Origin: Croceivirga sp.
GTDB taxonomy: Bacteria > Bacteroidota > Bacteroidia > Flavobacteriales > Flavobacteriaceae
Direction: 5' to 3'
DNA: 64,000 bases
Assembly (NCBI GenBank): GCA_028281025.1
Contig: JANQKR010000031.1
Location: forward strand, 1-64,000
A program made the translations under genes and the position numbers. The notes beneath the pieces are model-generated. The model was given only the letters and a program-made list of their open reading frames with translations. It ran no database searches and was not told the DNA's origin. Positions 54,677-63,427 of the stretch are shown in pieces (positions within the stretch are counted from its first letter, which is position 1; the number at the start of each line of letters is the position of its first letter).

Positions 54677-57529
54677 CTATACTTCGGCATATTCTTCAAT
54701 AGCAGGACAGGTACAGATCAAATTACGATCGCCAAAAGCTTCATCCGTTCGTCTTACGGAAGGCCAGAACTTGTTTTCGGCAATATAATCCAATGGAAAG
54801 GCCGCTTTCTTTCTGGAATATGGGAAGTCCCAATTGTCCGAAGTCACCATTGCCAGTGTATGTGGTGCATTTTTGAGCACGTTGTCTGGATTGTCAATGG
54901 TCACTTCGTCAATTTCCTTTTTTATACTGATCATAGCGTCACAAAATCGATCAAGTTCAGCCAGGCCTTCACTTTCCGTAGGTTCTATCATCATGGTTCC
55001 CGCAACTGGAAATGAAACCGTGGGTGCGTGAAAACCATAGTCCATTAAGCGTTTTGCAATATCGGTTACTTCAATACCATGTTCTTTAAAGGAACGACAA
55101 TCAATGATCATTTCGTGTGCGGCACGCCCATTTTCTCCCGCATAGAGCACTTCGTACGAACCATGTAACCGTTCTTTGATATAGTTGGCATTAAGAATGG
55201 CTATTTTGGTGGCATCCGTCAATCCCCGTGCCCCCAACATTTTTATGTACCCATAAGAAATAAGGCAAGCCAAGGCACTGCCCCAGGGAGCTGCAGAAAT
55301 GGCCGTTATGGCCTTTTCACCACCCGTTTTGATTATAGGATTGGAAGGGAGGAACGGTTTTAACTGTTCGGCAACACAAATAGGGCCTACTCCCGGACCG
55401 CCACCGCCATGTGGAATGGCAAAGGTCTTGTGCAGGTTCAAATGGCAAACATCTGCACCAATGGCAGCTGGATTGGTCAGTCCTACCTGGGCGTTCATAT
55501 TGGCACCATCCATATACACTTGGCCACCATTATCGTGAATCAATTTTGTGATATAACGTATGGAGGACTCAAAGACGCCATGGGTGGAAGGGTAGGTCAC
55601 CATTAGGGCGGCCAGATTGTCCGCATACTGATTTACTTTTTCCTCCAAGTCGATAACATCGATATTTCCTTTTTCATCCGTTTTGGTAACCACCACCTGC
55701 ATTCCTGCCATAACTGCAGAAGCCGGGTTGGTACCGTGGGCCGAAGCCGGGATAATGCAAATATTCCGATGTTCCTCCCCCCGTGATCGATGGTATGCCC
55801 TTATGGTCATAAGCCCTGCATATTCACCTTGTGCCCCAGAATTGGGTTGAAGCGAAGTTGCAGCAAAACCAGTGATGATATTTAGTTGTTCTTCAAGTTC
55901 TTTGATGACCACATGGTAACCTTCGGCCTGGTCAATTGGCGCATAAGGATGGATATTCCCCCAATTGGCCCAGCTCAAAGGAAGCATTTCGGAGGCGGCG
56001 TTCAATTTCATGGTACAACTGCCAAGGGAAATCATACTGTGGTTCAAGGCCAAATCCTTGCGCTCCAGTTTTTTGATGTATCGCATCAACTCTGTTTCCG
56101 AGTGGTAGGAATTAAAGGTTTCGTGTTCCAAAAAAGTACCCTTCCGCACGAGCTCGGCAGGAATGACCTGTCCCTCATGTTCAATGACCCGTACATCGTG
56201 GTCCTGGGCCTTGGATTCAGCAAAACAGCCCACCAACGGATGGATATCCTTTTCAGTAAATGCCTCATTCAATGCTATGGAAATGGTCTCATGGTCAATA
56301 TAGTTGAAATTGATACCCCTGGATTCCGCAATGGCACGAATGGCAGTAAGGTTGTCCACTTTAAATTGTAGGGTGTCAAAATAAACATCGTTCAACTGTT
56401 CAAATCCATAAGCGGAAATACTTTGGGCAATGGTTTTAGTGTACTTGTGAACCCTATGGGCAATGTTCATTAGTCCTTTGGGACCATGGTAGACGGCGTA
56501 CATGCCTGCCATAACGGCCAGCAATACTTGTGCTGTACAAATATTGGATGTGGCCTTATCCCTCTTAATGTGCTGTTCCCTGGTCTGTAAAGCCATTCGC
56601 AAGGCCGGATTGCCATCCGTATCTCTGGTAAGGCCGATGATACGACCGGGAATATGTCTTTTATAGGCCTCTTTTGTGGCAAAGAATGCCGCATGCGGAC
56701 CACCATAACCCAAGGGTATCCCAAAACGTTGTGTGGTACCCACAACAACATCAACACCCCATTCCCCGGGTGGTGTCAACATCACCAAACTCAAGATATC
56801 CGCTGCTACGGCCACTTTGATATCATTGTCCTGGGCTTTTTTCACAAAATCGGAATAATCATGAACCTGACCGTATTTACCGGGATATTGCAGCAATGCC
56901 CCGAAATAGTCCGGAGTAAGATTAAACTCTTGATGGTTACCAATGACAAGTTCAATATTGAGCGGTGCCGACCGTGTTTCCAGCAAACTCAAGGTCTGTG
57001 GTAGGACTTCCTCAGAGACGAAAAACTTCAATACGCTGTTCTTCTTTTGCTGTCTTGACCTTACATCAAAAAGCATGGTCATTGCTTCCGCAGCGGCCGT
57101 ACTCTCATCCAGTAGGGAAGCATTGGCAATTTCCATGCCGGTCAAATCCGTAACAACGGTTTGAAAATTGAGAAGGGCCTCCAACCGCCCTTGTGCGATT
57201 TCTGCTTGGTATGGGGTATATGCCGTATACCAGCCAGGATTCTCCAAAATATTTCGCTTTATGACGGAAGGGGTCATACTTTCGTGATATCCCAAACCAA
57301 TGTAGGATTTGAATATGCGATTTTTTTTGGACAGCGCCTCAATAAGGTTTAGAAACTCAGGTTCACTCAAGGCTTCTGGAAGATTTAGGTTTTCCTCCAA
57401 TAAAATATCGGAAGGAATGGCCTGCTCCATCAATTCATCCAATGATTCCACTCCAACGATTTCGAGCATTTTTTTGAGGTCTTCCTCCCTTACGCCAATA
57501 TGGCGGATTGCAAAAGATTCCGTGTTCAT
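54677..57529 (-). CDS. gcvP: glycine dehydrogenase (glycine cleavage system P protein)
   Basis: A 950-residue PLP enzyme that decarboxylates glycine and passes the aminomethyl group to the lipoyl H protein. It is the fused full-length form (both halves in one chain). The N-terminal half has YTPYQAEIAQGRLEALLNFQ; the C-terminal half has the PLP lysine in NLHKTFAIPHGGGGPG and SLGSCTMKLNAASEMLP. GcvT and GcvH genes are not in the window. It is a single leftward gene and no glycine riboswitch was seen upstream. Confidence 0.97.
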   Translation of the reverse strand: MNTESFAIRHIGVREEDLKKMLEIVGVESLDELMEQAIPSDILLEENLNLPEALSEPEFLNLIEALSKKNRIFKSYIGLGYHESMTPSVIKRNILENPGWYTAYTPYQAEIAQGRLEALLNFQTVVTDLTGMEIANASLLDESTAAAEAMTMLFDVRSRQQKKNSVLKFFVSEEVLPQTLSLLETRSAPLNIELVIGNHQEFNLTPDYFGALLQYPGKYGQVHDYSDFVKKAQDNDIKVAVAADILSLVMLTPPGEWGVDVVVGTTQRFGIPLGYGGPHAAFFATKEAYKRHIPGRIIGLTRDTDGNPALRMALQTREQHIKRDKATSNICTAQVLLAVMAGMYAVYHGPKGLMNIAHRVHKYTKTIAQSISAYGFEQLNDVYFDTLQFKVDNLTAIRAIAESRGINFNYIDHETISIALNEAFTEKDIHPLVGCFAESKAQDHDVRVIEHEGQVIPAELVRKGTFLEHETFNSYHSETELMRYIKKLERKDLALNHSMISLGSCTMKLNAASEMLPLSWANWGNIHPYAPIDQAEGYHVVIKELEEQLNIITGFAATSLQPNSGAQGEYAGLMTIRAYHRSRGEEHRNICIIPASAHGTNPASAVMAGMQVVVTKTDEKGNIDVIDLEEKVNQYADNLAALMVTYPSTHGVFESSIRYITKLIHDNGGQVYMDGANMNAQVGLTNPAAIGADVCHLNLHKTFAIPHGGGGPGVGPICVAEQLKPFLPSNPIIKTGGEKAITAISAAPWGSALACLISYGYIKMLGARGLTDATKIAILNANYIKERLHGSYEVLYAGENGRAAHEMIIDCRSFKEHGIEVTDIAKRLMDYGFHAPTVSFPVAGTMMIEPTESEGLAELDRFCDAMISIKKEIDEVTIDNPDNVLKNAPHTLAMVTSDNWDFPYSRKKAAFPLDYIAENKFWPSVRRTDEAFGDRNLICTCPAIEEYAEV

Positions 57530-57645
57530 TAGCTATGAAAAATAAAGTGCCCAAAATTAGGGAATAATTCCTTGAAATGGCCCAAATTACAGCGGGTGTT
57601 CCATCAAAGTTTTTAACTTAAAGTTAATCTAATGGTGTAGCATAT

Positions 57646-57653
57646 TACATTTG
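57646..57653 (+). promoter_or_regulatory. -7-like box directly before the UbiA-like gene
   Basis: TACATTTG fits TAnnTTTG and ends four bases before the ATG, so the transcript would begin at or within a few bases of the ATG. No clear -33 element. Confidence 0.3.
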
Positions 57654-57657
57654 TTGA

Positions 57658-58482
57658 ATGTTGATTTTTAGGAGATTATTCCGATTTTATATTAATGCCA
57701 GCATACATGTGGCCTTGGCCGTCATTTCCCTATATGCCATAAATGCCCAAAACTTAAACATTTCAATCAATGTCCACCTAATGGGTTTTCTATTTTTTGC
57801 CACTATTGTTTGTTATAATTTTGTGAAATACGGGGTGGAAGCGGATAAATATCTCGTTGTTGCAAAACCCTCGCATAAACCCATTCAGGTTTTAAGTTTT
57901 TTGGCCTTTGGGATTTCCTTATACTTCCTTTTTCCATTGCCCTTACAACTTTGGATCGTTATTGGGATTTTAACGGTTATTTCTGCACTTTACGCCATCC
58001 CCTTTCTTCCGAGTTCAAGGAATTTGAGGAGTCTAGGTGGGCTTAAGGTTTTTTTGGTTGCCTTGGTTTGGGTAGGTTTTACCGTGGCACTTCCGGCGGT
58101 TGAACATCAACTTGGGTTTTCTGAACAAGTTGTATTACTGGGCATTCAGAATTTTGTATTGGTATTAATATTGATTTTGCCCTTTGAAATAAGGGACCTG
58201 CAATATGACAAACCGGAATTAAGAACATTGCCCCAGCGCTTTGGGGTAACAAATTCAAAATATATTGGATATATTTTATGTTTTTCTTATTTGGGTCTAA
58301 GATTTATAAGTGATGGGTGGGATTCAAGGCGTATGATGTATAGTTTAGCTGTCTTTGGTTTATTGGTTGCCGCGCTATATTTTACCAAAGAAGGCCAATC
58401 CAAGTACTATACCTCCTTTTGGATTGAGGGGATTCCAATTTTTTTACTGCTGGTTTATAGCGCTATGGACAAGTTGATCTAA
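57658..58482 (+). CDS. UbiA-like polytopic membrane protein
   Basis: A 274-residue membrane protein with eight or nine hydrophobic segments spaced as in UbiA-type prenyltransferases. The region EIRDLQYDKPELRTLPQRFG (about 181-200) resembles the second Asp-rich motif region, but the first motif (NDxxD) is missing; FVKYGVEADKYLV stands there instead. It is therefore a UbiA relative of unknown activity. It is convergent with the small sigma-partner gene, overlapping by four bases. Confidence 0.75.
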   Translation: MLIFRRLFRFYINASIHVALAVISLYAINAQNLNISINVHLMGFLFFATIVCYNFVKYGVEADKYLVVAKPSHKPIQVLSFLAFGISLYFLFPLPLQLWIVIGILTVISALYAIPFLPSSRNLRSLGGLKVFLVALVWVGFTVALPAVEHQLGFSEQVVLLGIQNFVLVLILILPFEIRDLQYDKPELRTLPQRFGVTNSKYIGYILCFSYLGLRFISDGWDSRRMMYSLAVFGLLVAALYFTKEGQSKYYTSFWIEGIPIFLLLVYSAMDKLI

Positions 58483-58709
58483 CTGTTCTCCTCGAGCACT
58501 TTCTTTAATTGCTCTTTGTCCTTTTCAGAAAGGGTTTGAAGATTGGCATGCTCACACAAAGAGGTAAGCTTAGTGTTCTTTGCAGAGAACTGGGCCAGCT
58601 CCTTACTAAAGAATAAATACACCTTAAGTTGGAGTATTTCCCACCAGGTGGCTTCTCCATATTGACTTTTGGTGCAAATTTCCTTTGCCTTTTCACGAGA
58701 TATTTTCAT
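58479..58709 (-). CDS. small protein behind the sigma factor, degenerate anti-sigma-like
   Basis: A 76-residue protein encoded four bases after the sigma factor stop. It looks like the short zinc-binding anti-sigma-like proteins found at this position in flavobacteria (conserved KxSxEKAKEIC...KSQYGEATWWE and KNTKLTSLC). The HxxxCxxC segment expected of that family is absent here: the corresponding stretch reads VYLFFSKELAQF. The ATG at 58709 is preferred over an in-frame ATG 21 bases upstream that overlaps the sigma gene. Co-transcription with the sigma factor is nearly certain; an anti-sigma role is inferred. Confidence 0.65.
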   Translation of the reverse strand: MKISREKAKEICTKSQYGEATWWEILQLKVYLFFSKELAQFSAKNTKLTSLCEHANLQTLSEKDKEQLKKVLEENS

Positions 58710-58713
58710 ACGT

Positions 58714-59283
58714 CTAAAACCAATTTTCATTCATACACCCCATAAGGGCAGTCCTTGCTCTGTGTATCATTACCCATAGATTGGACGGATTAATTCCCAA
58801 TTCATTACAGATGTCTTCAGTACTCATGCCTTGGATGGTTTTCATGCTAAACACGGTAGCCTGTTTTTTGGGCAATTTGGAAAGGCAATCCTGTATGGCC
58901 ATTCCTAATTCCTCATTTTCAATGGAGTCGTCGCCCCCTTTGCTAAAAGGGTCGGCAACGCGCTCTTCCAACCAATCACCTTCGCCTTCGTCGGAGGAAT
59001 AATTAATCCTTACTTCAGCCTTTCCCTTTTTTGAATTTATTTTTCGGTAGTGGTCAATTACCTTGCGCTTTAAAATAGCGATCAACCAGGTTCTTTCGGC
59101 GGCATCGCCCTTATAATTCTTGGCCGATTTTAATCCGGCTATGAACGTATCCTGAACCAGATCCTTGGCCAATTCGGAATCACTTACCCTGGCTATTGCG
59201 TAGTTAAAGAGGTAATCGGCATAGAGATCGACCCAATTTTCAGGATGTAACTGATGGACTGGCATTGTATTATTTAGAGACAT
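58714..59283 (-). CDS. ECF-type RNA polymerase sigma factor
   Basis: A 189-residue sigma-70 family factor of the ECF type. Region 2 is seen in ADYLFNYAIARVSDSELAKDLVQDTFIAGL (about 23-52), with the -10 binding ERTWLIAILKRKVIDHYRK after it. Region 4 (about 125-180) has KLPKKQATVFSMKTIQGMSTEDICNELG and the recognition helix INPSNLWVMIHRARTAL. Regulon unknown. A TAnnTTTG-like box (59284-59291) abuts the ATG at 59283, so translation may begin instead at the ATG at 59265 (MPVHQLHPENW), which fits homologues well. Confidence 0.92.
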   Translation of the reverse strand: MSLNNTMPVHQLHPENWVDLYADYLFNYAIARVSDSELAKDLVQDTFIAGLKSAKNYKGDAAERTWLIAILKRKVIDHYRKINSKKGKAEVRINYSSDEGEGDWLEERVADPFSKGGDDSIENEELGMAIQDCLSKLPKKQATVFSMKTIQGMSTEDICNELGINPSNLWVMIHRARTALMGCMNENWF

Positions 59284-59291
59284 CAAAAGTA
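59284..59291 (-). promoter_or_regulatory. -7-like box at the sigma gene start
   Basis: TACTTTTG on the - strand fits TAnnTTTG and touches the first ATG. If used, the transcript would start inside the first codons and favour the ATG at 59265. No -33 element is clear. Confidence 0.3.
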
Positions 59292-59495
59292 GTAGATTTT
59301 GGTTAATGATTCTTGTTATCTTCCGTACAAATGAGCGAGAAAGAAATCACAAGAAGTTCACGGTCACAAACTTTGGGGATCTATTAACAAACCGACCACA
59401 ATCACATTAAAACAAAGTTTCAATGGTTTGAAAAATGTAAAGTGCGGGAACAATGCCTATGGACGTTAAGGACAAACCACAATCAAATAGTTGGT

Positions 59496-61544
59496 TCAAT
59501 TGGCTTTTAATAGACCTGCGCGTTCCAACAAGGCTTCCAATTGTGGTTCCTGCCCCCTAAAACGTTTGTAAAGCTCCATGGGATTTTCCGTACCCCCTTT
59601 GGAGAGTACGTGGTCTTTGAACTTTTTAGCGATTTCAGGATTGAAGATACCATGCTCCTTAAAGTAGGCAAAGGCATCGGCATCCAGTACTTCGGCCCAT
59701 TTGTAGCTGTAATATCCAGACGAATAGCCCCCTTGGAAAATATGGGAAAATGCGGTGCTCATACAGGTCTCTGGAGTATCTGGATACAATTGGGTGCCCT
59801 CAAATGCCTTACTTTCAAATTCCTTCACATTTTTGATGTCCGATGGATCCTGACTATGCCATGCCATATCCAACAATCCAAAACTCAGTTGGCGTAAGGT
59901 CTGCATGCCTTCTTGAAAAGTGGCGGACTCCTTTATTTTTTGAACGAGTTCCATAGGGATCAATTCTCCTGTTTCATAATGGTGGGCAAACAATTCCAGG
60001 GCTTCCTTTTCATAACACCAATTTTCCATCACTTGACTGGGCAACTCCACAAAATCCCAATACACCGATGTCCCCGAAAGGCTTGGATATGTGGTATTGG
60101 CGAGCATACCGTGAAGGGCATGGCCAAATTCGTGGAACAACGTGGTCACCTCACTAAAAGTGAGTAGGGAAGGTTTGCTTTTGGTTGATGGGGTAAAATT
60201 GCAAACATTGGACACATGTGGGCGCACATTTTTCCCATTTTTTCGGAATTGTGATTTAAAGGATGTCATCCAAGCCCCACCGCGTTTTCCCAATCTGGGA
60301 TGAAAGTCCGCATAGAACAAGGACACAAAGTTTTGGTCTGCGTCGTAGACTTCAAAGGTTTTTACCTCCTCGTGGTAGGTATCAATATGGGAAACTTCCT
60401 TAAACGTGAGTCCAAACAGCTTTTCGGCAACTTTGAACACCCCGTTGATGACATTTTCCAGTTTAAAATAGGGTTTAAGCCGTTCATCATCCAGGTTGAA
60501 AAGTTTTTGTTTCAGCTTTTCCGAATAGTAGGCGCCATCCCATTTTTGAAGGTCCCCAATACCGTCCATCTCCTTTGCAAAGGCCTTTAATTCCTGAAAC
60601 TCCTTTTGTGCGGCCGGCCTCGCTTTTTCCAGAAGTTCGGTTAGAAAGTCCATCACCTTTTTTGGGGAATTGGCCATGCGTTCTTCAAGCACATAGTGCG
60701 CATGGGTCTTATATCCAAGTAAATTGGCCCTTTCGTGCCGGAGATTGGTAATTTTAAGTACATTTTCCTGATTGTCCAATTCATTACTATGAAACGCCTT
60801 ACTACCAAAGGCAAGGGACAATTTTTTCCGGAGCTCCCTGTTTTTGGCATACTTCATAAAGGGAATGTAGCTGGGGTATTGCAGTGTAATGATCCATCCT
60901 TGCTTGTTTTTGCTTTTTGCCAATTGGGAAGCAGCTTCTTTTGCACTTTCAGGCAACCCCTCAACATCGGTCTCTTTGGTCAAGTGCAGTTCATACGCAT
61001 TAGTCTCAGCCAGAACGTTTTCTCCAAATTTCAACTTGAGTTTAGCCAATTCCGCATCTATTTCCCGAAGTCTTTTTTTCTTTTCCGGCGGAAGATTGGC
61101 ACCATTTCTACTAAAACTTTTATAGCGTTTTTCCAAAAGTGTCCTTTGTTCTTTATCCAGTTTTAGGTTTTCCCTTTCCCCAAAGACGGATTTAACCCTT
61201 TGGAACAAACCTTCATTCAGGGTAATGTCATTGCTGAACTCTGAAAGTAATGGGGATACCTCTTGGGCGATTTTTTGAATTTCATCGTTGGTTTCGGCAG
61301 AATTCAAATTAAAAAACACACTGGAGACCCTATCCAATTGATATCCGGAATAGTCCAGGGCCTCTATGGTGTTTTTAAAAGTTGGGGGCTCGGGATTGTC
61401 AACAATGGTATCAATTTCACTCCTTGTCTTTTCAATGGCCTTCAGAAAGGCGGGTTTAAAGTGCGCGTTTTTGATTTTTGAAAAAGGCGCCGTATCAAAG
61501 GGTTGGAGTAATGGATTCATTGAAGTTTCTGTTTTTTGGGACAT
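59496..61544 (-). CDS. M3-family oligopeptidase (PrlC/Dcp type)
   Basis: A 682-residue zinc peptidase that degrades short peptides. The zinc site HEFGH is at 471-475 (Glu472 catalytic) and the third ligand Glu500 in DFVELPSQVMEN. RGGAWMTSF and HEFGHALHGML are standard for M3A. No signal peptide, so it is cytoplasmic or periplasm-independent. Length is normal. Start at 61544 (MSQKTETS); an in-frame GTG one codon earlier is possible. Seven-base tandem repeats lie 21 to 83 bases upstream of the ATG. Confidence 0.93.
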   Translation of the reverse strand: MSQKTETSMNPLLQPFDTAPFSKIKNAHFKPAFLKAIEKTRSEIDTIVDNPEPPTFKNTIEALDYSGYQLDRVSSVFFNLNSAETNDEIQKIAQEVSPLLSEFSNDITLNEGLFQRVKSVFGERENLKLDKEQRTLLEKRYKSFSRNGANLPPEKKKRLREIDAELAKLKLKFGENVLAETNAYELHLTKETDVEGLPESAKEAASQLAKSKNKQGWIITLQYPSYIPFMKYAKNRELRKKLSLAFGSKAFHSNELDNQENVLKITNLRHERANLLGYKTHAHYVLEERMANSPKKVMDFLTELLEKARPAAQKEFQELKAFAKEMDGIGDLQKWDGAYYSEKLKQKLFNLDDERLKPYFKLENVINGVFKVAEKLFGLTFKEVSHIDTYHEEVKTFEVYDADQNFVSLFYADFHPRLGKRGGAWMTSFKSQFRKNGKNVRPHVSNVCNFTPSTKSKPSLLTFSEVTTLFHEFGHALHGMLANTTYPSLSGTSVYWDFVELPSQVMENWCYEKEALELFAHHYETGELIPMELVQKIKESATFQEGMQTLRQLSFGLLDMAWHSQDPSDIKNVKEFESKAFEGTQLYPDTPETCMSTAFSHIFQGGYSSGYYSYKWAEVLDADAFAYFKEHGIFNPEIAKKFKDHVLSKGGTENPMELYKRFRGQEPQLEALLERAGLLKAN

Positions 61545-61564
61545 CACCTAAGGTTTCGTTTGAT

Positions 61565-61627
61565 GTTAAAGGTTAAAGGTTAAAGGTTAAAGGTTAAGAG
61601 TTAAAGGTTAAGGGTTAAAGGTTAAGG
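61565..61627. repeat. tandem heptamer repeat (nine units)
   Basis: Nine units of seven bases, GTTAAAG with the variants GTTAAGA and GTTAAGG, in the gap between purE and the M3 peptidase gene. Being tandem and A/T-rich, it may change unit number by slippage. It lies where the peptidase promoter is expected. Confidence 0.85.
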
Positions 61628-61671
61628 GTGTCGTCCATTTTAGGTTTATGGCGAAACCTTGTTTCCATTCG

Positions 61672-62163
61672 TTATTTCTTGGTTTGCACTTCTTTTGCAC
61701 CGGCGATCACCTTTTGTTTCAATCCTTCTTTGTACACCTCAACCTTATCGCGGACACATTTGTCCGAACTTCCGATAATCTGAGCTGCTAAAATCCCCGC
61801 ATTTTTTGCACCGTTAAGGGCTACGGTTGCAACGGGTACGCCGCCGGGCATTTGGAGTATGGACAATACGGAATCCCATCCGTCAATTGAATTGGAGCTT
61901 TTTACGGGAACACCAATCACTGGTAAGGGGGAAAGGGAGGCCACCATACCCGGTAAATGTGCTGCACCACCAGCACCCGCAATAATGACCGAATATCCGT
62001 TTTTGTGGGCATTTTTACCAAATTCGAATAACTTTTCGGGGGTACGGTGGGCCGACACAATATCTACATCCACTTCAATATCAAATCCTTTTAGAATAGC
62101 TACGGCATCCTGCATGACCGGAAGGTCACTGGTGCTACCCATAATAACGGCTACTTTGCTCAT
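61672..62163 (-). CDS. purE: N5-carboxyaminoimidazole ribonucleotide mutase
   Basis: A 163-residue class I PurE that converts N5-CAIR to CAIR in purine synthesis. MGSTSDLPVM (8-17), SAHRTPE (38-44) and AGGAAHLPGMVAS are hallmark sequences. It is the second gene of purK-purE; its ATG overlaps the purK stop by four bases (ATGA). Confidence 0.96.
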   Translation of the reverse strand: MSKVAVIMGSTSDLPVMQDAVAILKGFDIEVDVDIVSAHRTPEKLFEFGKNAHKNGYSVIIAGAGGAAHLPGMVASLSPLPVIGVPVKSSNSIDGWDSVLSILQMPGGVPVATVALNGAKNAGILAAQIIGSSDKCVRDKVEVYKEGLKQKVIAGAKEVQTKK

Positions 62164-63314
62164 TTGCTGATAACTTTTATTTTGTCCTTTACTTGTTGGG
62201 CAATCTCCCTGGCACGTTCAATATTTTCATGAACTATGGTTACATGTCCCATTTTTCGGAAGGGCCTTGTCTGTTTTTTTCCATAAATATGGGGGGTTAC
62301 CCCCCTCTTGCCAAGGATGTCCTTAATATGCTCATAAACAACATCACCACTATGCCCTTCTGCACCTACCAGATTGACCATGACCCCGGCAACTTTACTG
62401 TCCGTTTTACCTAGGGGAAGCCCCAAAATACAACGTAAATGTTGTTCAAACTGGTTGGTATAGCTGGCCTCTATACTATAATGGCCACTATTGTGGGGCC
62501 TTGGGGCCACTTCATTGACCAAAATTTCGTCCTCATGGGTTTGGAAGAGTTCTACGGCCAAGAGCCCCACATGGTCAAAACTCTCAGATACCTTTAAGGC
62601 CACATCCTGTGCCCTTTTGGCAACGGTTTCATCAATTCGTGCAGGGCAGAGAACATATTCCACCTGGTTCGCCTCGGGATGGAATTCCATTTCCACAACG
62701 GGATAGGTTTTGGTTTCCCCCTGGGCATTTCGGGCCACAATAACGGCCAGTTCATTTTTAAAGTTCACGAATTGTTCAGCAATGCATTCCACATTGGGTA
62801 ACCCTTTCAAATCCTCGATTTCTCGAATGATTTTCACCCCCTGTCCATCATAGCCAAACTGTGCACTTTTCCATACAAAGGGCAATTGCAGTCCGCCATG
62901 GGCAATACTCTCCTTAATTTCTGAAGTATAGGCAAACCGGGAAAAATCTGAAGTGGGGATGTCATGGTCACGATAGCTCAACTTTTGCTTCGCTTTATTC
63001 TGTATGGTCCGCAATACCTTGGACTGGGGATAGACCGTAACCCCTTCCGCCTCCAATTTTTCCAAAGCGTCCACATTCACGTTTTCAATCTCGATCGTAA
63101 GTACGTCCACATCCTTTCCAAAGTTGAAAACGGCATCTTCATCCAATAGGCTTCCCTGTACAAAATCATTACAGGCTATTTTGCAAGGTGCTTCCGGCGA
63201 AAGATCCATTACCTTGGTAAAAACATCCCATTTGCGGGTTTCATAGAGCAACATTTTGCCCAATTGTCCTCCGCCCAGTATTCCTAATTTAAAATCCGAT
63301 GAGAAATAATCCAT
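62160..63314 (-). CDS. purK: N5-carboxyaminoimidazole ribonucleotide synthase
   Basis: A 384-residue ATP-grasp enzyme that makes N5-CAIR from AIR, bicarbonate and ATP. The N-terminal GILGGGQLGKMLL (about 11-23), ELFQT and VNEVAPRPHNSGHYSIEA (catalytic and ATP-site region) are typical. ATG at MDYFSSDFKL is taken; an upstream in-frame start adds 23 residues that do not fit. purE follows with a 4-base overlap. TATTTTTG (- strand, 63341-63334) is a possible -7 box about 20 bases before the ATG. Confidence 0.95.
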   Translation of the reverse strand: MDYFSSDFKLGILGGGQLGKMLLYETRKWDVFTKVMDLSPEAPCKIACNDFVQGSLLDEDAVFNFGKDVDVLTIEIENVNVDALEKLEAEGVTVYPQSKVLRTIQNKAKQKLSYRDHDIPTSDFSRFAYTSEIKESIAHGGLQLPFVWKSAQFGYDGQGVKIIREIEDLKGLPNVECIAEQFVNFKNELAVIVARNAQGETKTYPVVEMEFHPEANQVEYVLCPARIDETVAKRAQDVALKVSESFDHVGLLAVELFQTHEDEILVNEVAPRPHNSGHYSIEASYTNQFEQHLRCILGLPLGKTDSKVAGVMVNLVGAEGHSGDVVYEHIKDILGKRGVTPHIYGKKQTRPFRKMGHVTIVHENIERAREIAQQVKDKIKVISK

Positions 63315-63427
63315 ATCACAATTGAAATGGGGACAAAAATACGCGGAATTCGTGATTCCATTGGAATTGGACCTGTAAAACACATCCTAAAACACTATCT
63401 TAGCGCCCCCTCGTTTAAAGGATTTCG

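Noticed and set aside
57530-57657. Glycine riboswitch before gcvP
   Set aside because: The 128-base gap shows no tandem aptamer or conserved core.
61565-61627. CRISPR array
   Set aside because: Units are seven bases without spacers; no cas genes.
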